This document shows positions 14,397 through 25,113 of a stretch of 64,000 bases of DNA, piece by piece. Within the stretch, counting starts at the first letter, position 1. Each line of letters begins with the position of its first letter. The notes beneath the pieces are model-generated. The model did no database searches. It was given only the letters and a program-made list of their open reading frames with translations, and was not told the origin of the DNA. Position numbers and translations under genes: made by a program. This stretch comes from Multivorans sp965232105 (GTDB taxonomy: Bacteria > Acidobacteriota > Thermoanaerobaculia > Multivoradales > Multivoraceae), in assembly GCA_965232105.1 (NCBI GenBank), contig OZ246956.1, forward strand, positions 3,844,001 through 3,908,000. The letters run 5' to 3'.

Positions 14397-16817
14397 ATGG
14401 CAAAAATCCGGCTCCAGGATCTGGCCAAGCGGATGAACGTGCCTGAACAGGACCTGCTGTTCAAGTTCCGATCGATCGGTGTTCGCGTCGAAGGCGAAGA
14501 CTCGATGATCGACACGGACATCATCAAGGCTCTGCTGGAAGGCAAGAAGATCGCCGGTCCTCAGCGCGAGGTCATCCTGCGCGACCGCGCAGCCCCACCG
14601 GCCGCCCCCCGGCGCCGCCCCATCTCGAGTCTGCGGCCACCCACCGGGCCAATGCGTCCGAATCGACGGCGACAGGTCGTCCACAAGCACACGATCCGCA
14701 CCCTGACGCCGACCGAGACGAAGCCGAAGCCTCCTACGCCCGAGGAGATCGCCGCCAAGGAGATCGCGGCCGAAGAGGCGGCAAGAGCCGCGAGTACACC
14801 AGCGCAGGCCGCGACCCCGCAGAACCGGGACGCCGCGGCGCCGACCGTCCAACCCGCGACCGATACGCCGGCCGCCGCGCCACCCGCGTCTCCGGCCACC
14901 GCGGCACCGGCGCCCGGACCGTCCGCTCGGTCCACCGTTTCTCCCGAAGCACCCGTAGCGGCACCGGTTGACGTCGACCTCCGCAGCCGTCCCGAGCCCC
15001 AGGAGGAACAGCAGGACGAAGCGGCCGCCGAGGACGCGTCGCGCCGCACCGTGACCGTCTCGGACGGCCTGCAGGTGCGGGACCTGGCCGAGAAGATGGG
15101 GGTCAAGTCGAAGGACCTGCTCAAGCGGCTGTTCGATCGCGGCGTAATGGCCACCGTGAACCACGTCCTGGAACCCGAAGTGGCGGTGGAACTCGCGGAA
15201 CAGATGGGCTTCGACGCCCTGATCGTCTCCTTCGAAGAGGAGATCCAGCTCGAGCAGGAAGAGGAGCTGGAGGCAACCGGGGAAGGCACCGAGGCGGCGG
15301 CGCAGGTCGAGCGGCCGCCGATCGTGACGATCATGGGTCACGTCGACCACGGCAAGACGTCCCTGCTCGACGCGATTCGCAAGTCGAGACTGACCGAAGG
15401 TGAGTTCGGCGGCATCACGCAGCACATCGCCGCCTACCAGGTCGACCACAATGACGGTCGCATCACCTTCCTCGACACGCCCGGCCACGAAGCGTTCACC
15501 CAGCTCCGGGCCCGCGGCGCGAAGGTCACGGACATGGTGGTCCTGGTCGTCGCCGCCGACGACGGCGTGATGCCCCAGACCCTGGAAGCGCTCGACCACG
15601 CCCGCGCGGCCGAGGTGCCCATCCTGGTCGCGATCAACAAGATCGACCGGCCGAACGCCAACGTCGACCGGGTCAAGCAGCAGTTGGCGGACCGCGACCT
15701 GGTGGTCGAGGATTGGGGCGGCGACGTGATCGCGGTGCCCATCTCGGCTCTCAAGGGTGAGGGAATCGACGATCTGCTCGAGATGCTCTCATTGACCGCG
15801 GAGGTGGCTGAACTGCGGGCGAATCCGGAGTTGCAGGCCCAGGGGGTCGTCATCGAGGCGAGCAAGGAGACGGGTCGCGGTTCCGTCGCGACGGTTCTGG
15901 TTCAGAACGGCACCCTCCGCCTCGGCGACGTCTTCGTCTGCGGTTCCACCTGGGGCCGCGTCCGGTCGCTGATGAACGACCTGGGCAACCGGGTCAAGGA
16001 AGCTCCTCCGGCCATGCCGGTCGAGGTCGCGGGCTTCAACGACCTTCCCGACGCCGGCGATCCCTTCCAGGTCGCTGTCAAGGAGGCGAAGGCGCGCTCG
16101 ATCGCCGACTTCCGCCGCGAGGAAAAACGCCGCGTGGAGCTAGCTCCAACCGCGGGCGGCGTCTCCCTGGAAAGCCTGTTCGCGAGTCTGCAGGAGGGCG
16201 AAGTCAAGGAACTGCCGGTCATCCTCAAGGCCGACGTCCAGGGTTCCGTCGAAGTGCTCCGGGACACGCTGCAGAAGGTCTCGACGGACAAGGTCAAGGT
16301 GCGGGTGATTCGTGCCGCCGTCGGCGCGGTGACGACCCACGACGTGCTCCTGGCATCCGCCGGCGGAGCGATCATCTACGGCTTCAACGTCCGCCCCGAA
16401 CGCAGCGCCGCCGACCTGGCCGCCAAGGAGGATGTCGAGGTACGGCTCCATACGGTGATCTACGAGTTGACCGAAGAACTCCTCGCGGCGATGACCGGAC
16501 TCCTGGAACCGACCTGGCGCGAGATCTCCAAGGGGCGTGCCGAGGTGCGCGAGGTGTTCAAAGTGCCGAAGGTCGGCATGGTCGCCGGCTGCCACGTGGT
16601 CGCGGGCGTCATCCCGCGGAACGCGCAGATTCGCCTGGTACGAGACAGCGTCGTCGTTCACGAGGGCCGAATCGGCTCTTTGCGCCGGTTCAAGGACGAC
16701 ACGGCCGAGGTGCGTAGCGGCTTCGACTGCGGTATCGGCATCGACCGCTTCCAGGACGTGAAGCCCGGCGATCTGATCGAGGCCTTCGACCACGAAGCCG
16801 TCGCTCCCACGCTCTGA
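14397..16817 (+). CDS. infB: Translation initiation factor IF-2
   Basis: 806 residues. An N-terminal IF2N module (KIRLQDLAKRMNV), a long Pro/Ala-rich linker (about 60-220) and a second IF2N (VRDLAEKMGVKSKDL) precede the GTPase domain with G1 GHVDHGKT, G3 DTPGHEAF and G4 NKID. Domains II, III and the fMet-tRNA-binding C-terminus follow. IF-2 places initiator tRNA on the ribosome. ATG 14397 with GAGGAATCC upstream is chosen over ATG 14313, which lies inside nusA and adds 28 atypical residues. Confidence 0.95.
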   Translation: MAKIRLQDLAKRMNVPEQDLLFKFRSIGVRVEGEDSMIDTDIIKALLEGKKIAGPQREVILRDRAAPPAAPRRRPISSLRPPTGPMRPNRRRQVVHKHTIRTLTPTETKPKPPTPEEIAAKEIAAEEAARAASTPAQAATPQNRDAAAPTVQPATDTPAAAPPASPATAAPAPGPSARSTVSPEAPVAAPVDVDLRSRPEPQEEQQDEAAAEDASRRTVTVSDGLQVRDLAEKMGVKSKDLLKRLFDRGVMATVNHVLEPEVAVELAEQMGFDALIVSFEEEIQLEQEEELEATGEGTEAAAQVERPPIVTIMGHVDHGKTSLLDAIRKSRLTEGEFGGITQHIAAYQVDHNDGRITFLDTPGHEAFTQLRARGAKVTDMVVLVVAADDGVMPQTLEALDHARAAEVPILVAINKIDRPNANVDRVKQQLADRDLVVEDWGGDVIAVPISALKGEGIDDLLEMLSLTAEVAELRANPELQAQGVVIEASKETGRGSVATVLVQNGTLRLGDVFVCGSTWGRVRSLMNDLGNRVKEAPPAMPVEVAGFNDLPDAGDPFQVAVKEAKARSIADFRREEKRRVELAPTAGGVSLESLFASLQEGEVKELPVILKADVQGSVEVLRDTLQKVSTDKVKVRVIRAAVGAVTTHDVLLASAGGAIIYGFNVRPERSAADLAAKEDVEVRLHTVIYELTEELLAAMTGLLEPTWREISKGRAEVREVFKVPKVGMVAGCHVVAGVIPRNAQIRLVRDSVVVHEGRIGSLRRFKDDTAEVRSGFDCGIGIDRFQDVKPGDLIEAFDHEAVAPTL

Positions 16818-16821
16818 TTCG

Positions 16822-17157
16822 ATGAAATCGGCATCCCAGGCCCGCGCACGCGATCTGCTGCGCCGGGAGCTGACGGACATCCTGCGGCGTGAGGTCCAGG
16901 ATCCCCGTGCGGCACTCGTCAGCATCGCCGATCTCACTCTGAGCGCCGACCGCGGCCACGCACGCATCCTGCTCTCCGCACTCGGGAGCGACGATGAACG
17001 CCAGACCGCGATCCGAGCCGTGCGACGGGCAGCCAGCTTCATTCGCGGTCGCCTCGGACGGCGCCTTCGCCTGAGACGAACGCCCGAACTCCACTTCGAG
17101 CTGTACCGCGGCGCGGAACACGCCGAGCGGATCGACCAGCTCCTGGGTGAGTTGTGA
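16822..17157 (+). CDS. rbfA: Ribosome-binding factor A
   Basis: 111 residues with the KH-like fold of RbfA: an N-terminal helix pair (ARARDLLRRELTDILRREV) with DPR, a central strand LTLSADRGHARILLS, and the conserved end LRRTPELHFELYRG. RbfA binds the 30S subunit during late 16S rRNA processing and cold adaptation. It begins 4 bp after infB and overlaps nrnA by 4 bases. Confidence 0.93.
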   Translation: MKSASQARARDLLRRELTDILRREVQDPRAALVSIADLTLSADRGHARILLSALGSDDERQTAIRAVRRAASFIRGRLGRRLRLRRTPELHFELYRGAEHAERIDQLLGEL

Positions 17158-18260
17158 ACCCGGAAAGCCGCTCCCCCGCCGTCCCCCCGGAGTTCGTCGA
17201 TGCCCTGCGCGACGGCAGGAACTTCCTGCTCTCGAGTCACGCTCATCCGGACGGCGACGCGATCGGCTCCGAGGTGGCGCTCGCCCGGCTCCTCCGATCG
17301 GTCGGGCGATCAGCCACGATCTGGAACGTCGACCCGGCCCCGGCCACCTATGCCGGCGTGATCGGAGACATGGCCATTCACGTCGGCGCGACGCCGCCCC
17401 CCGGCTTTCCCGGCGACTTCGACTTCGTCGTACCGCTCGAGTGTCCCCAACTCGACCGCACGGGCCTGGAGCAGTCGCTCGGTCGGCTACCGATTCTGAA
17501 CATGGACCACCACCTGGGCAATCGTCTCTACGGAGTGGCCAACTGGGTCGACACGGAGGCTCCCGCCGTCGCCGAGATGGTTCTTCACCTCGCTCACGCC
17601 CTGGACGCCCCAATCGATGCGGCAACCGCGAACGCGCTCTATCTCGGACTCTCAACGGACACGGGCAGCTTCCGGTTCTCGAATGCCACCCCGCGGGCGT
17701 TCGACGCAGCGGCGGAACTCGTGCGCCTGGGCGCCCGTCCGGAGCAGATCGCAGGGTGGCTCTACGAATCCCAGCCGCCCGGCGCGGTGCGGCTGCTGGG
17801 GGAGGTGCTGGACACGCTGGAACTGCACTGCGAACAGCGCATCGCCAGCGTCCGCCTCGAACTGGACATGTTCGACCGCGCCGGCGCGGCGCAAACGGAC
17901 TCCGAGGGCCTGATCGACTACCCGCGGTCGATCCGCGGCGTCGAGGCGGTCGCCCTGTTCCGCGAACGCCCCGAAGGAGACGTCAAGGTCTCTCTGCGCA
18001 GCCGCGGCAGGGTCGATGTCGGAGCGATCGCCAGCCGGCGCGGCGGCGGCGGCCATCGCAACGCCGCCGGTTGCCTGATCGGCAGCAGGGAGGACGAGTC
18101 CGGCGTAATCGCCGAACTGGCAACCGCGGTCGCAGCGAGCGCGGAGGAGGCGGTCGCAGCGAGCGCGGAGGAGGCGGTCGCAGCGAGCGCGAAGGAGGCG
18201 GTCAAGACGACCGCGCAGTCGGATTGCACACACGCCACGGCTCTGGAGGGCGGCACATGA
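17154..18260 (+). CDS. nrnA: Bifunctional oligoribonuclease / PAP phosphatase NrnA (DHH family)
   Basis: 368 residues. DHH domain motifs are SHAHPDGDAIGS (motif I), the signature DHH in MDHHLGN, and a DHHA1 domain ending GGGGHRNAAG, the substrate-binding glycine motif. It degrades short RNA oligonucleotides and can dephosphorylate pAp. The GTG start overlaps rbfA as GTGA, and the stop overlaps truB as ATGA. Unusually, the C-terminus extends past DHHA1 by about 55 residues carrying three copies of an AVAASAEE repeat. Confidence 0.88.
   Translation: MNPESRSPAVPPEFVDALRDGRNFLLSSHAHPDGDAIGSEVALARLLRSVGRSATIWNVDPAPATYAGVIGDMAIHVGATPPPGFPGDFDFVVPLECPQLDRTGLEQSLGRLPILNMDHHLGNRLYGVANWVDTEAPAVAEMVLHLAHALDAPIDAATANALYLGLSTDTGSFRFSNATPRAFDAAAELVRLGARPEQIAGWLYESQPPGAVRLLGEVLDTLELHCEQRIASVRLELDMFDRAGAAQTDSEGLIDYPRSIRGVEAVALFRERPEGDVKVSLRSRGRVDVGAIASRRGGGGHRNAAGCLIGSREDESGVIAELATAVAASAEEAVAASAEEAVAASAKEAVKTTAQSDCTHATALEGGT
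18126..18197 (+). repeat. Three 24-bp tandem repeats inside nrnA
   Basis: Units 18126-18149, 18150-18173 and 18174-18197 are identical except for one base in the third. Each encodes the octapeptide AVAASAEE (AVAASAKE in the third). They sit in the nonconserved tail and are prone to copy-number change without shifting frame. Confidence 0.85.
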
Positions 18261-19204
18261 CGCCCCCGCCGGCGCTCCACGGTCTGCTCCTGGTCGACAA
18301 GCGACCGGGCGGCACGTCGCACGACGTGGTGCGCGCGGCGCGGCGCGCCCTCGGCGAACGGAAGATCGGTCACTGCGGCACCCTCGACCCCAACGCGACC
18401 GGCCTGTTGCTGCTCACGGTCGGACGCAGCACCCGTCTCACCCGCTTCCTGATCGGCGCACCGAAGGTCTATCAAGGCGAGATCCGGTTCGGCATCGCCA
18501 CGGACACCTACGACGCCGCCGGCGAAGTGACCCGGGAGGGCAGCGTCGCCGATCTGACGCATGAGCGGGTCGTCCAGGCAATGTGCGGCTTCGAGGGGCA
18601 GCAGCACCAGTTGCCGCCGCCCTATTCGGCCAAGAAGATCGGCGGTCGCAAGTACTACGAGCTCGCGCGCCGCGGGGAGGAGTTCGAGCGCCAGGGCAAG
18701 GACGTGGAGATCTTCCAGTTCGAGGCGACAGGCCTCCTGGGAGCATCGGGATCTGACCGGATCTCCTTCCGGCTCAGTTGTTCGACGGGGGCCTACGCAC
18801 GCTCCCTCGCCCACGATCTGGGTGAGCACCTCGGCTGTGGCGGACACCTGGCCGCGCTTCGCCGACTAAGCATCGGCTCCTTCCAGGTCGCGGACGCCCT
18901 CGACTCGCAACGGCTCGAGGCGATCGAGCGTGACGCCGAACCGCTCGCAGCCGACGATCTGGGAGTGTCCTGGGTGCCCTTCGACGACATCCCCCTTCCC
19001 TTTCCCCGGGTCGCGATGGACGCGACACAGGAACGCCGCATAGCTCACGGCCAGTCCGTGCTGGCGCCCGGAAGCGAAGCCGAAGAGGGAGACTGGGTAC
19101 AGATCACGGACAACCGCGGCCGGTTCCTCGCCGTCGGCGCGGTCGCGGAGCGGATCGGCGACCGCGGTCTCGCCGTCGTCCGTCCGAAGATCGTCTTCCA
19201 GTGA
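18257..19204 (+). CDS. truB: tRNA pseudouridine(55) synthase TruB
   Basis: 315 residues. The substrate loop LLLVDKRPGGTSHDVV and the catalytic motif GTLDPNATGLL contain the nucleophilic Asp. YSAKKIGGRKYYELAR and CSTGAYARSLAHDLG follow as further TruB motifs, with a C-terminal PUA-like domain (GDWVQITDNRGRFLAVG). It makes pseudouridine 55 in tRNA. ATG 18257 overlaps the nrnA stop as ATGA. In this operon type rpsO normally follows directly; here an IS separates them. Confidence 0.95.
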   Translation: MTPPPALHGLLLVDKRPGGTSHDVVRAARRALGERKIGHCGTLDPNATGLLLLTVGRSTRLTRFLIGAPKVYQGEIRFGIATDTYDAAGEVTREGSVADLTHERVVQAMCGFEGQQHQLPPPYSAKKIGGRKYYELARRGEEFERQGKDVEIFQFEATGLLGASGSDRISFRLSCSTGAYARSLAHDLGEHLGCGGHLAALRRLSIGSFQVADALDSQRLEAIERDAEPLAADDLGVSWVPFDDIPLPFPRVAMDATQERRIAHGQSVLAPGSEAEEGDWVQITDNRGRFLAVGAVAERIGDRGLAVVRPKIVFQ

Positions 19205-19249
19205 GCGCCGGTCGGCTCCAAGGTCCTCACAGGGAGTAACTTCTGAGAG

Positions 19250-20779
19250 AGCCTAGTCCCATACAGAGATGAGCCTGAACGGGGGTCTCATCGGCAGTGA
19301 TGCCGAGAGGTGTGTGGGGTGTTGTTTCAGGTCTGCTGATTGGAGCGAAGCGGAGATCAGCACCAGGGACCAACGGTAGCGCGGGGACGGCGAGGCCGCG
19401 GCCAGGTGCAGTGAGAGAGATGGGTGAGCTGCTCATGCGACGGTTGCATCGCGGCGTCGGATTTCGGCGAAGAGGGCGACCAGCGCCTCGTTGACGGTGC
19501 CCGCCGCGGCGAGGTCGTCGCGCGCCAGGGCCTCTTGGTCGAGCTGCTCGAAGGTGACGCCAGGCCGCAGGCTGAGGGCAGCTTGGTCGAGCGACTTCAG
19601 CTTGAGGTAGGGCGTGGTGACCTTGTCGAAGGGGTAGGTCTTGCGCTTCTTGCCCTTGGCGTCCTTGATCTCGACGGGGAAGTGGCAGGGGCGGTGGTAG
19701 TTGAGGTAGGGAGCGAGGATGTCGCGCAGGAAGTCGTTGACGAGGGCGGCGTGATGGCGGGGAATGTGGTCGTAGCCGAGGTAGCGCCGCACCACCGAGG
19801 CATTCTTGCTCTCGACCAGGGCGTTGTCGTTGCAGCGTCTCGGGCGGGACTTGGTGAACTCCTCGATGTGCAGCTTGCGCAGCATCGCGGCCACCTGGTG
19901 GTTGATGTACTCGGAGCCGTTGTCGGCGTGGAAACCCAGGACGACGAAGGGGAAGGCTTCGATCAACCCCTGAAGCGCCGGAACCAGGAACCGCTCCGAA
20001 ATGCCCTCCACAGCGGCCACGAACTCGTACTGCGTGACCTCGTCCACGAGGTTGATCTCGTACAGACCCTTCTCCCCGTCGAGGTCGCCCTGATGAACCG
20101 AGTCCACTCGCAGAAAGCCCGCCCGCCCGGCCGGATGGGGCTTCCGCCGCTCTCCGATGCTCACCTGCGTCGCCCGGGTCCTGGTCACCGTCAGCCGCCG
20201 CCGGCGGTAGGTCACCGACTGGCGAAGACGGTACAGATGGCTGTTGGAGAGTCCCGCCAAACGCTCGAACCGCGGATCGCCGAAGACGTCGTACTGGCGC
20301 TGCATCATGCGTCGAGTCACCGCGCCGCACAGGCCGCCGAGGGTCTCGTCCACCTCCGCCAGCAGACCGATGTCCGCCTTCGAGTAGCGCCGGGAAAACG
20401 GACGTGACGGGCCCCGGCGCCGGTCCTCGATGCGCCCGGTCTCCCGGTACTGGGAGATCAGCCGCGACACCTGCGCCCGGCTGAAACCCGTCACCTTGAT
20501 CAGAAACCGCCGGATCAGACCCTTGTCGGGCCTCGATAGCCGAACGTAACGAAAACGGACCAGAACCCGTCGCGCGAAGCCGTAGGCGTCGGCGCGATCC
20601 ACGAATCGGAAGTCGACCGGCGCGCTGCCGGCCATGAAGTCCCGGACCTCGTCCAGGCTGCGAAGCCGCTCGATGTCGAGTTGCAAGATCATCCTCCAAT
20701 GATCCCCAACACCCGCTCAGGCTCATCTCTCGTGGGACTGACATCAAGCCTCCAGGCTCACCTCACGTGGGACAAGGCT
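19250..20779 (-). mobile_element. Insertion sequence, copy 1 (1530 bp, intact, 5-bp target duplication)
   Basis: Ends are imperfect inverted repeats starting AGCCTAGTCCCA on the left and AGCCTTGTCCCA (read inwards) on the right. GAGAG occurs on both sides (19245-19249 and 20780-20784) as a 5-bp target duplication. A single transposase gene lies inside. The copy at 61007-62536 appears identical in every stretch compared. The right end carries a second, inner copy of the repeat (20716-20739). The family is uncertain: the integrase-type transposase places it near IS481/IS3-like elements. Confidence 0.88.
19433..20692 (-). CDS. DDE integrase-core transposase of IS copy 1
   Basis: 419 residues. 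A basic N-terminal region has helix-turn-helix potential (KGLIRRFLIKVTGFSRAQVS). A retroviral-integrase-type catalytic core follows with the DDE triad in LRVDSVHQG, FHADNGSEYIN and NDNALVESKN. The C-terminal part is a DNA-binding tail. The protein is full length in one frame, so no frameshift is needed. It is transcribed opposite to truB and rpsO. The large overlapping frames in this element are shadows. Confidence 0.9.
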   Translation of the reverse strand: MILQLDIERLRSLDEVRDFMAGSAPVDFRFVDRADAYGFARRVLVRFRYVRLSRPDKGLIRRFLIKVTGFSRAQVSRLISQYRETGRIEDRRRGPSRPFSRRYSKADIGLLAEVDETLGGLCGAVTRRMMQRQYDVFGDPRFERLAGLSNSHLYRLRQSVTYRRRRLTVTRTRATQVSIGERRKPHPAGRAGFLRVDSVHQGDLDGEKGLYEINLVDEVTQYEFVAAVEGISERFLVPALQGLIEAFPFVVLGFHADNGSEYINHQVAAMLRKLHIEEFTKSRPRRCNDNALVESKNASVVRRYLGYDHIPRHHAALVNDFLRDILAPYLNYHRPCHFPVEIKDAKGKKRKTYPFDKVTTPYLKLKSLDQAALSLRPGVTFEQLDQEALARDDLAAAGTVNEALVALFAEIRRRDATVA

Positions 20780-20925
20780 GAGAGGTGCGCCCGTCAGCCT
20801 GACCGTGCTACACTGCGCGCCGCGAAAGGACAGAGGAACAGACGAAGGAGCCTCAAGAAGGCAACACGAAGGCAACTAGAGAGCCAACCAGAACGGAACA
20901 AGCAGAGTCAGCGAGGAATCAGAGA

Positions 20926-21195
20926 GTGCCACAGACAACCGAAGTGAAAGACCAGATCATCCGTGACTTCCGTGTCCACGAGACGGACACGGGATCCCCC
21001 GAGGTCCAGGTCGCGCTCCTGACGAACCGCATCAACGAACTCACCGAGCACTTCAAGGTCCACAAGCACGACCATCATGGCCGTCGCGGCCTGTTGAAGC
21101 TGGTCGGGCGCCGGCGTCGGCTGCTCGGCTACCTCCGCAGCGAGAGCTTCGAGCGCTACCGGACGACGATCGAGCGCCTCGGAATTCGCAGGTAG
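20926..21195 (+). CDS. rpsO: 30S ribosomal protein S15
   Basis: 89 residues, exactly the S15 size. Conserved parts are visible: VHETDTGSPEVQVALLT, INELTEHFKVHKHDHH and RRGLLKLVGRRRRLLGYL. S15 binds 16S rRNA early in 30S assembly. It uses a GTG start. The IS ends 146 bp upstream, so any promoter shared with truB is broken; a TACACT at 20809-20814 could be a -10 box but has no good -35. Confidence 0.95.
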   Translation: MPQTTEVKDQIIRDFRVHETDTGSPEVQVALLTNRINELTEHFKVHKHDHHGRRGLLKLVGRRRRLLGYLRSESFERYRTTIERLGIRR

Positions 21196-21224
21196 CGAAC
21201 TTCCGCAGGTAGACCTCAGAGCCC

Positions 21225-21359
21225 GGAGCCGCCGAGCGGCTCCGCCTCTCTGGAACCGACCGATTCGACAGCCAGGTGAGTTCGGATCCGACGACGGATC
21301 CAACTGACGAGACTGGGTGCGCCGGCCTTCTGGCCGGCTGCCGCCGAAGGCGGCCAGAA
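21225..21359 (+). promoter_or_regulatory. pnp leader with mutually exclusive hairpins
   Basis: The 300-bp rpsO-pnp gap holds no gene. Hairpin 21225-21243 (8-bp stem, CGA loop) lies near the rpsO end. Further on, stem A (21321-21327 with 21332-21338) and stem C (21340-21345 with 21349-21354) can form together, or be replaced by the 9-bp stem B (21328-21336 with 21351-21359). In other bacteria the pnp leader is a site of autoregulation; that role here is inference. Confidence 0.45.
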
Positions 21360-21495
21360 ACCCCCCGGAACCTCGGACTTGGCCGACTCCTTCCCTTCGG
21401 GTCACTTCCCACAGATCATTCGCCGATGAAGGCACATGCCCCGCCACTCAAGTCGCCGGGCGCAAACAACAGAGTAAGGAAGACAAGAGAACGCA

Positions 21496-23802
<2,307 letters not shown>

Positions 23803-23821
23803 GAGGCCGGACTAGCCGGAT

Positions 23822-23852
23822 CCGTCGGCCGGCCGACCCGGTCGGCCGACGG
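23822..23852. terminator. GC-rich hairpin between convergent pnp and larC
   Basis: The arms 23822-23838 and 23840-23852 pair over about 13 bp with a 4-nt GGCC bulge in the 5' arm. It fills the short gap between two converging stop codons, the expected place for a bidirectional terminator. No T-run follows on either side. Confidence 0.45.
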
Positions 23853-23854
23853 CT

Positions 23855-25081
23855 TCAGTCCGCCGCGCGGAGGGCAGCGCGATAGATCGTCCGGAAGGGG
23901 ATCCCACTCTCCCGGGCGATCCGTCGGACGTCCTCGTACTCCGGCGCCGCCCCCAGGGCCCGGCCACCGATGGCGGCCGTCTTGACCCTGACTTCGCCAA
24001 AGGGCGTCGTCACCGGCACAACCGAGCGCTCGGCCTCCAGTCGGTCCACGACCATCCGCCGGCACCCCAGGGAACCCGTCTCGAGGAGCAGCCGCTCGGC
24101 GAGTTCGGATGCCTGCTCCGGGCGGCAGATGACCGTGACGGCAACGCCCGGACGCGACTTCTTCATCTGCACCGGGGTGGCGAACACATCGAGCGCGCCG
24201 GCCCGAAGCAGCGCCTCGGCGCCGTAGCCGATCGCCTCGCCGGTCGTATCGTCGACCTGGCACTCGAGCACCGCGACACGGTTCCACGGCGAACCTGCCG
24301 TCGCCGGCCTCGCCAGTTGAACCCGCAGGGCGTTCGGCCGATCCGCGAGTTCCCTGCTGCCCAACCCGACACCGACCTGCTCGATCCGCCGCGGGCTGTC
24401 GGCCGCCGAGGGCTCGAAGGAGTCGACGAACTCCCGCACGATCACGGCGCCGGTCGGCGTCGTCATCTCACCTTCCACGCCGCCGGTGCTGATCGGCACC
24501 CCCTGGAGCAGGACGGCCGTGGCCGGCGCCGGCACCGGCATCACGCCGTGCCGCGTCCGCACCGTGCCACCGCCGACGACCACGGTGGAGCAGGAGATGC
24601 GGGCCGGAGCGAAGTGCTCGACGGCGAGCGCGGCGCCGACCAGATCGACGATCGAATCGTCGGCGCCGACTTCATGAAAGTGCACCTCGTCCAGACCGAC
24701 GCCATGGACGCTCGCTTCGGCCTCTCCCAGACGGCAAAAGAGCGCCGCCGCCCGTTCCCTGGTGCCGGCCTCGAGGCCGCTTCGCTCGATCATGCGCAGG
24801 ATCGTGGGCAGGTTCCGATGGCAGGCGCCCTCGCCGCCACCGCCCTCGACCGGCCTGCCGCCGCGCAGCACGCTGAAACGCACGCCCGCCAGTGCGCCAC
24901 GCTTCGCGCGCTGCACCCGTAGCTCAACGCCGTCAAGGCCCAGGCGCTCGACCATCTCCTCCAGCAGCGCAACCGGCAACCCGAGGTCGAGGCTGGCGCT
25001 CAGGAACATGTCGCCCGAGATGCCGCTCGCACAGTCCATGTGGAGTAGTACGGGGCCTCCGGCAGCCATCGGGCGGACCAT
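23855..25081 (-). CDS. larC: LarC-type nickel insertion protein
   Basis: About 408 residues. The N-terminal signature DCASGISGDMFL, the DEVHFHEVGADDSIVD motif and TTPTGAVI are typical of LarC, which inserts nickel into the pyridinium-bisthiocarboxylate cofactor used by lactate racemase and relatives. The C-terminal domain has CQVDDTTGE and MKKSRPG. The ATG at 25081 is chosen; GTG 25102 and ATG 25069 are alternatives. LarB, LarE and a LarA-like enzyme are not in the window, so the partner steps must be elsewhere. Confidence 0.88.
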   Translation of the reverse strand: MVRPMAAGGPVLLHMDCASGISGDMFLSASLDLGLPVALLEEMVERLGLDGVELRVQRAKRGALAGVRFSVLRGGRPVEGGGGEGACHRNLPTILRMIERSGLEAGTRERAAALFCRLGEAEASVHGVGLDEVHFHEVGADDSIVDLVGAALAVEHFAPARISCSTVVVGGGTVRTRHGVMPVPAPATAVLLQGVPISTGGVEGEMTTPTGAVIVREFVDSFEPSAADSPRRIEQVGVGLGSRELADRPNALRVQLARPATAGSPWNRVAVLECQVDDTTGEAIGYGAEALLRAGALDVFATPVQMKKSRPGVAVTVICRPEQASELAERLLLETGSLGCRRMVVDRLEAERSVVPVTTPFGEVRVKTAAIGGRALGAAPEYEDVRRIARESGIPFRTIYRAALRAAD

Positions 25082-25113
25082 AGCAGTCCACCACCCAGCC
25101 ACGGGGAGCCACG

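Noticed and set aside
19227..20747. 506-codon minus frame in IS copy 1 (and the related 663-codon frame at 60513-62504)
   Set aside because: Both overlap the true transposase in another frame, are Arg/Pro/Gly-rich without the DDE motifs, and the second runs on antisense into secA.
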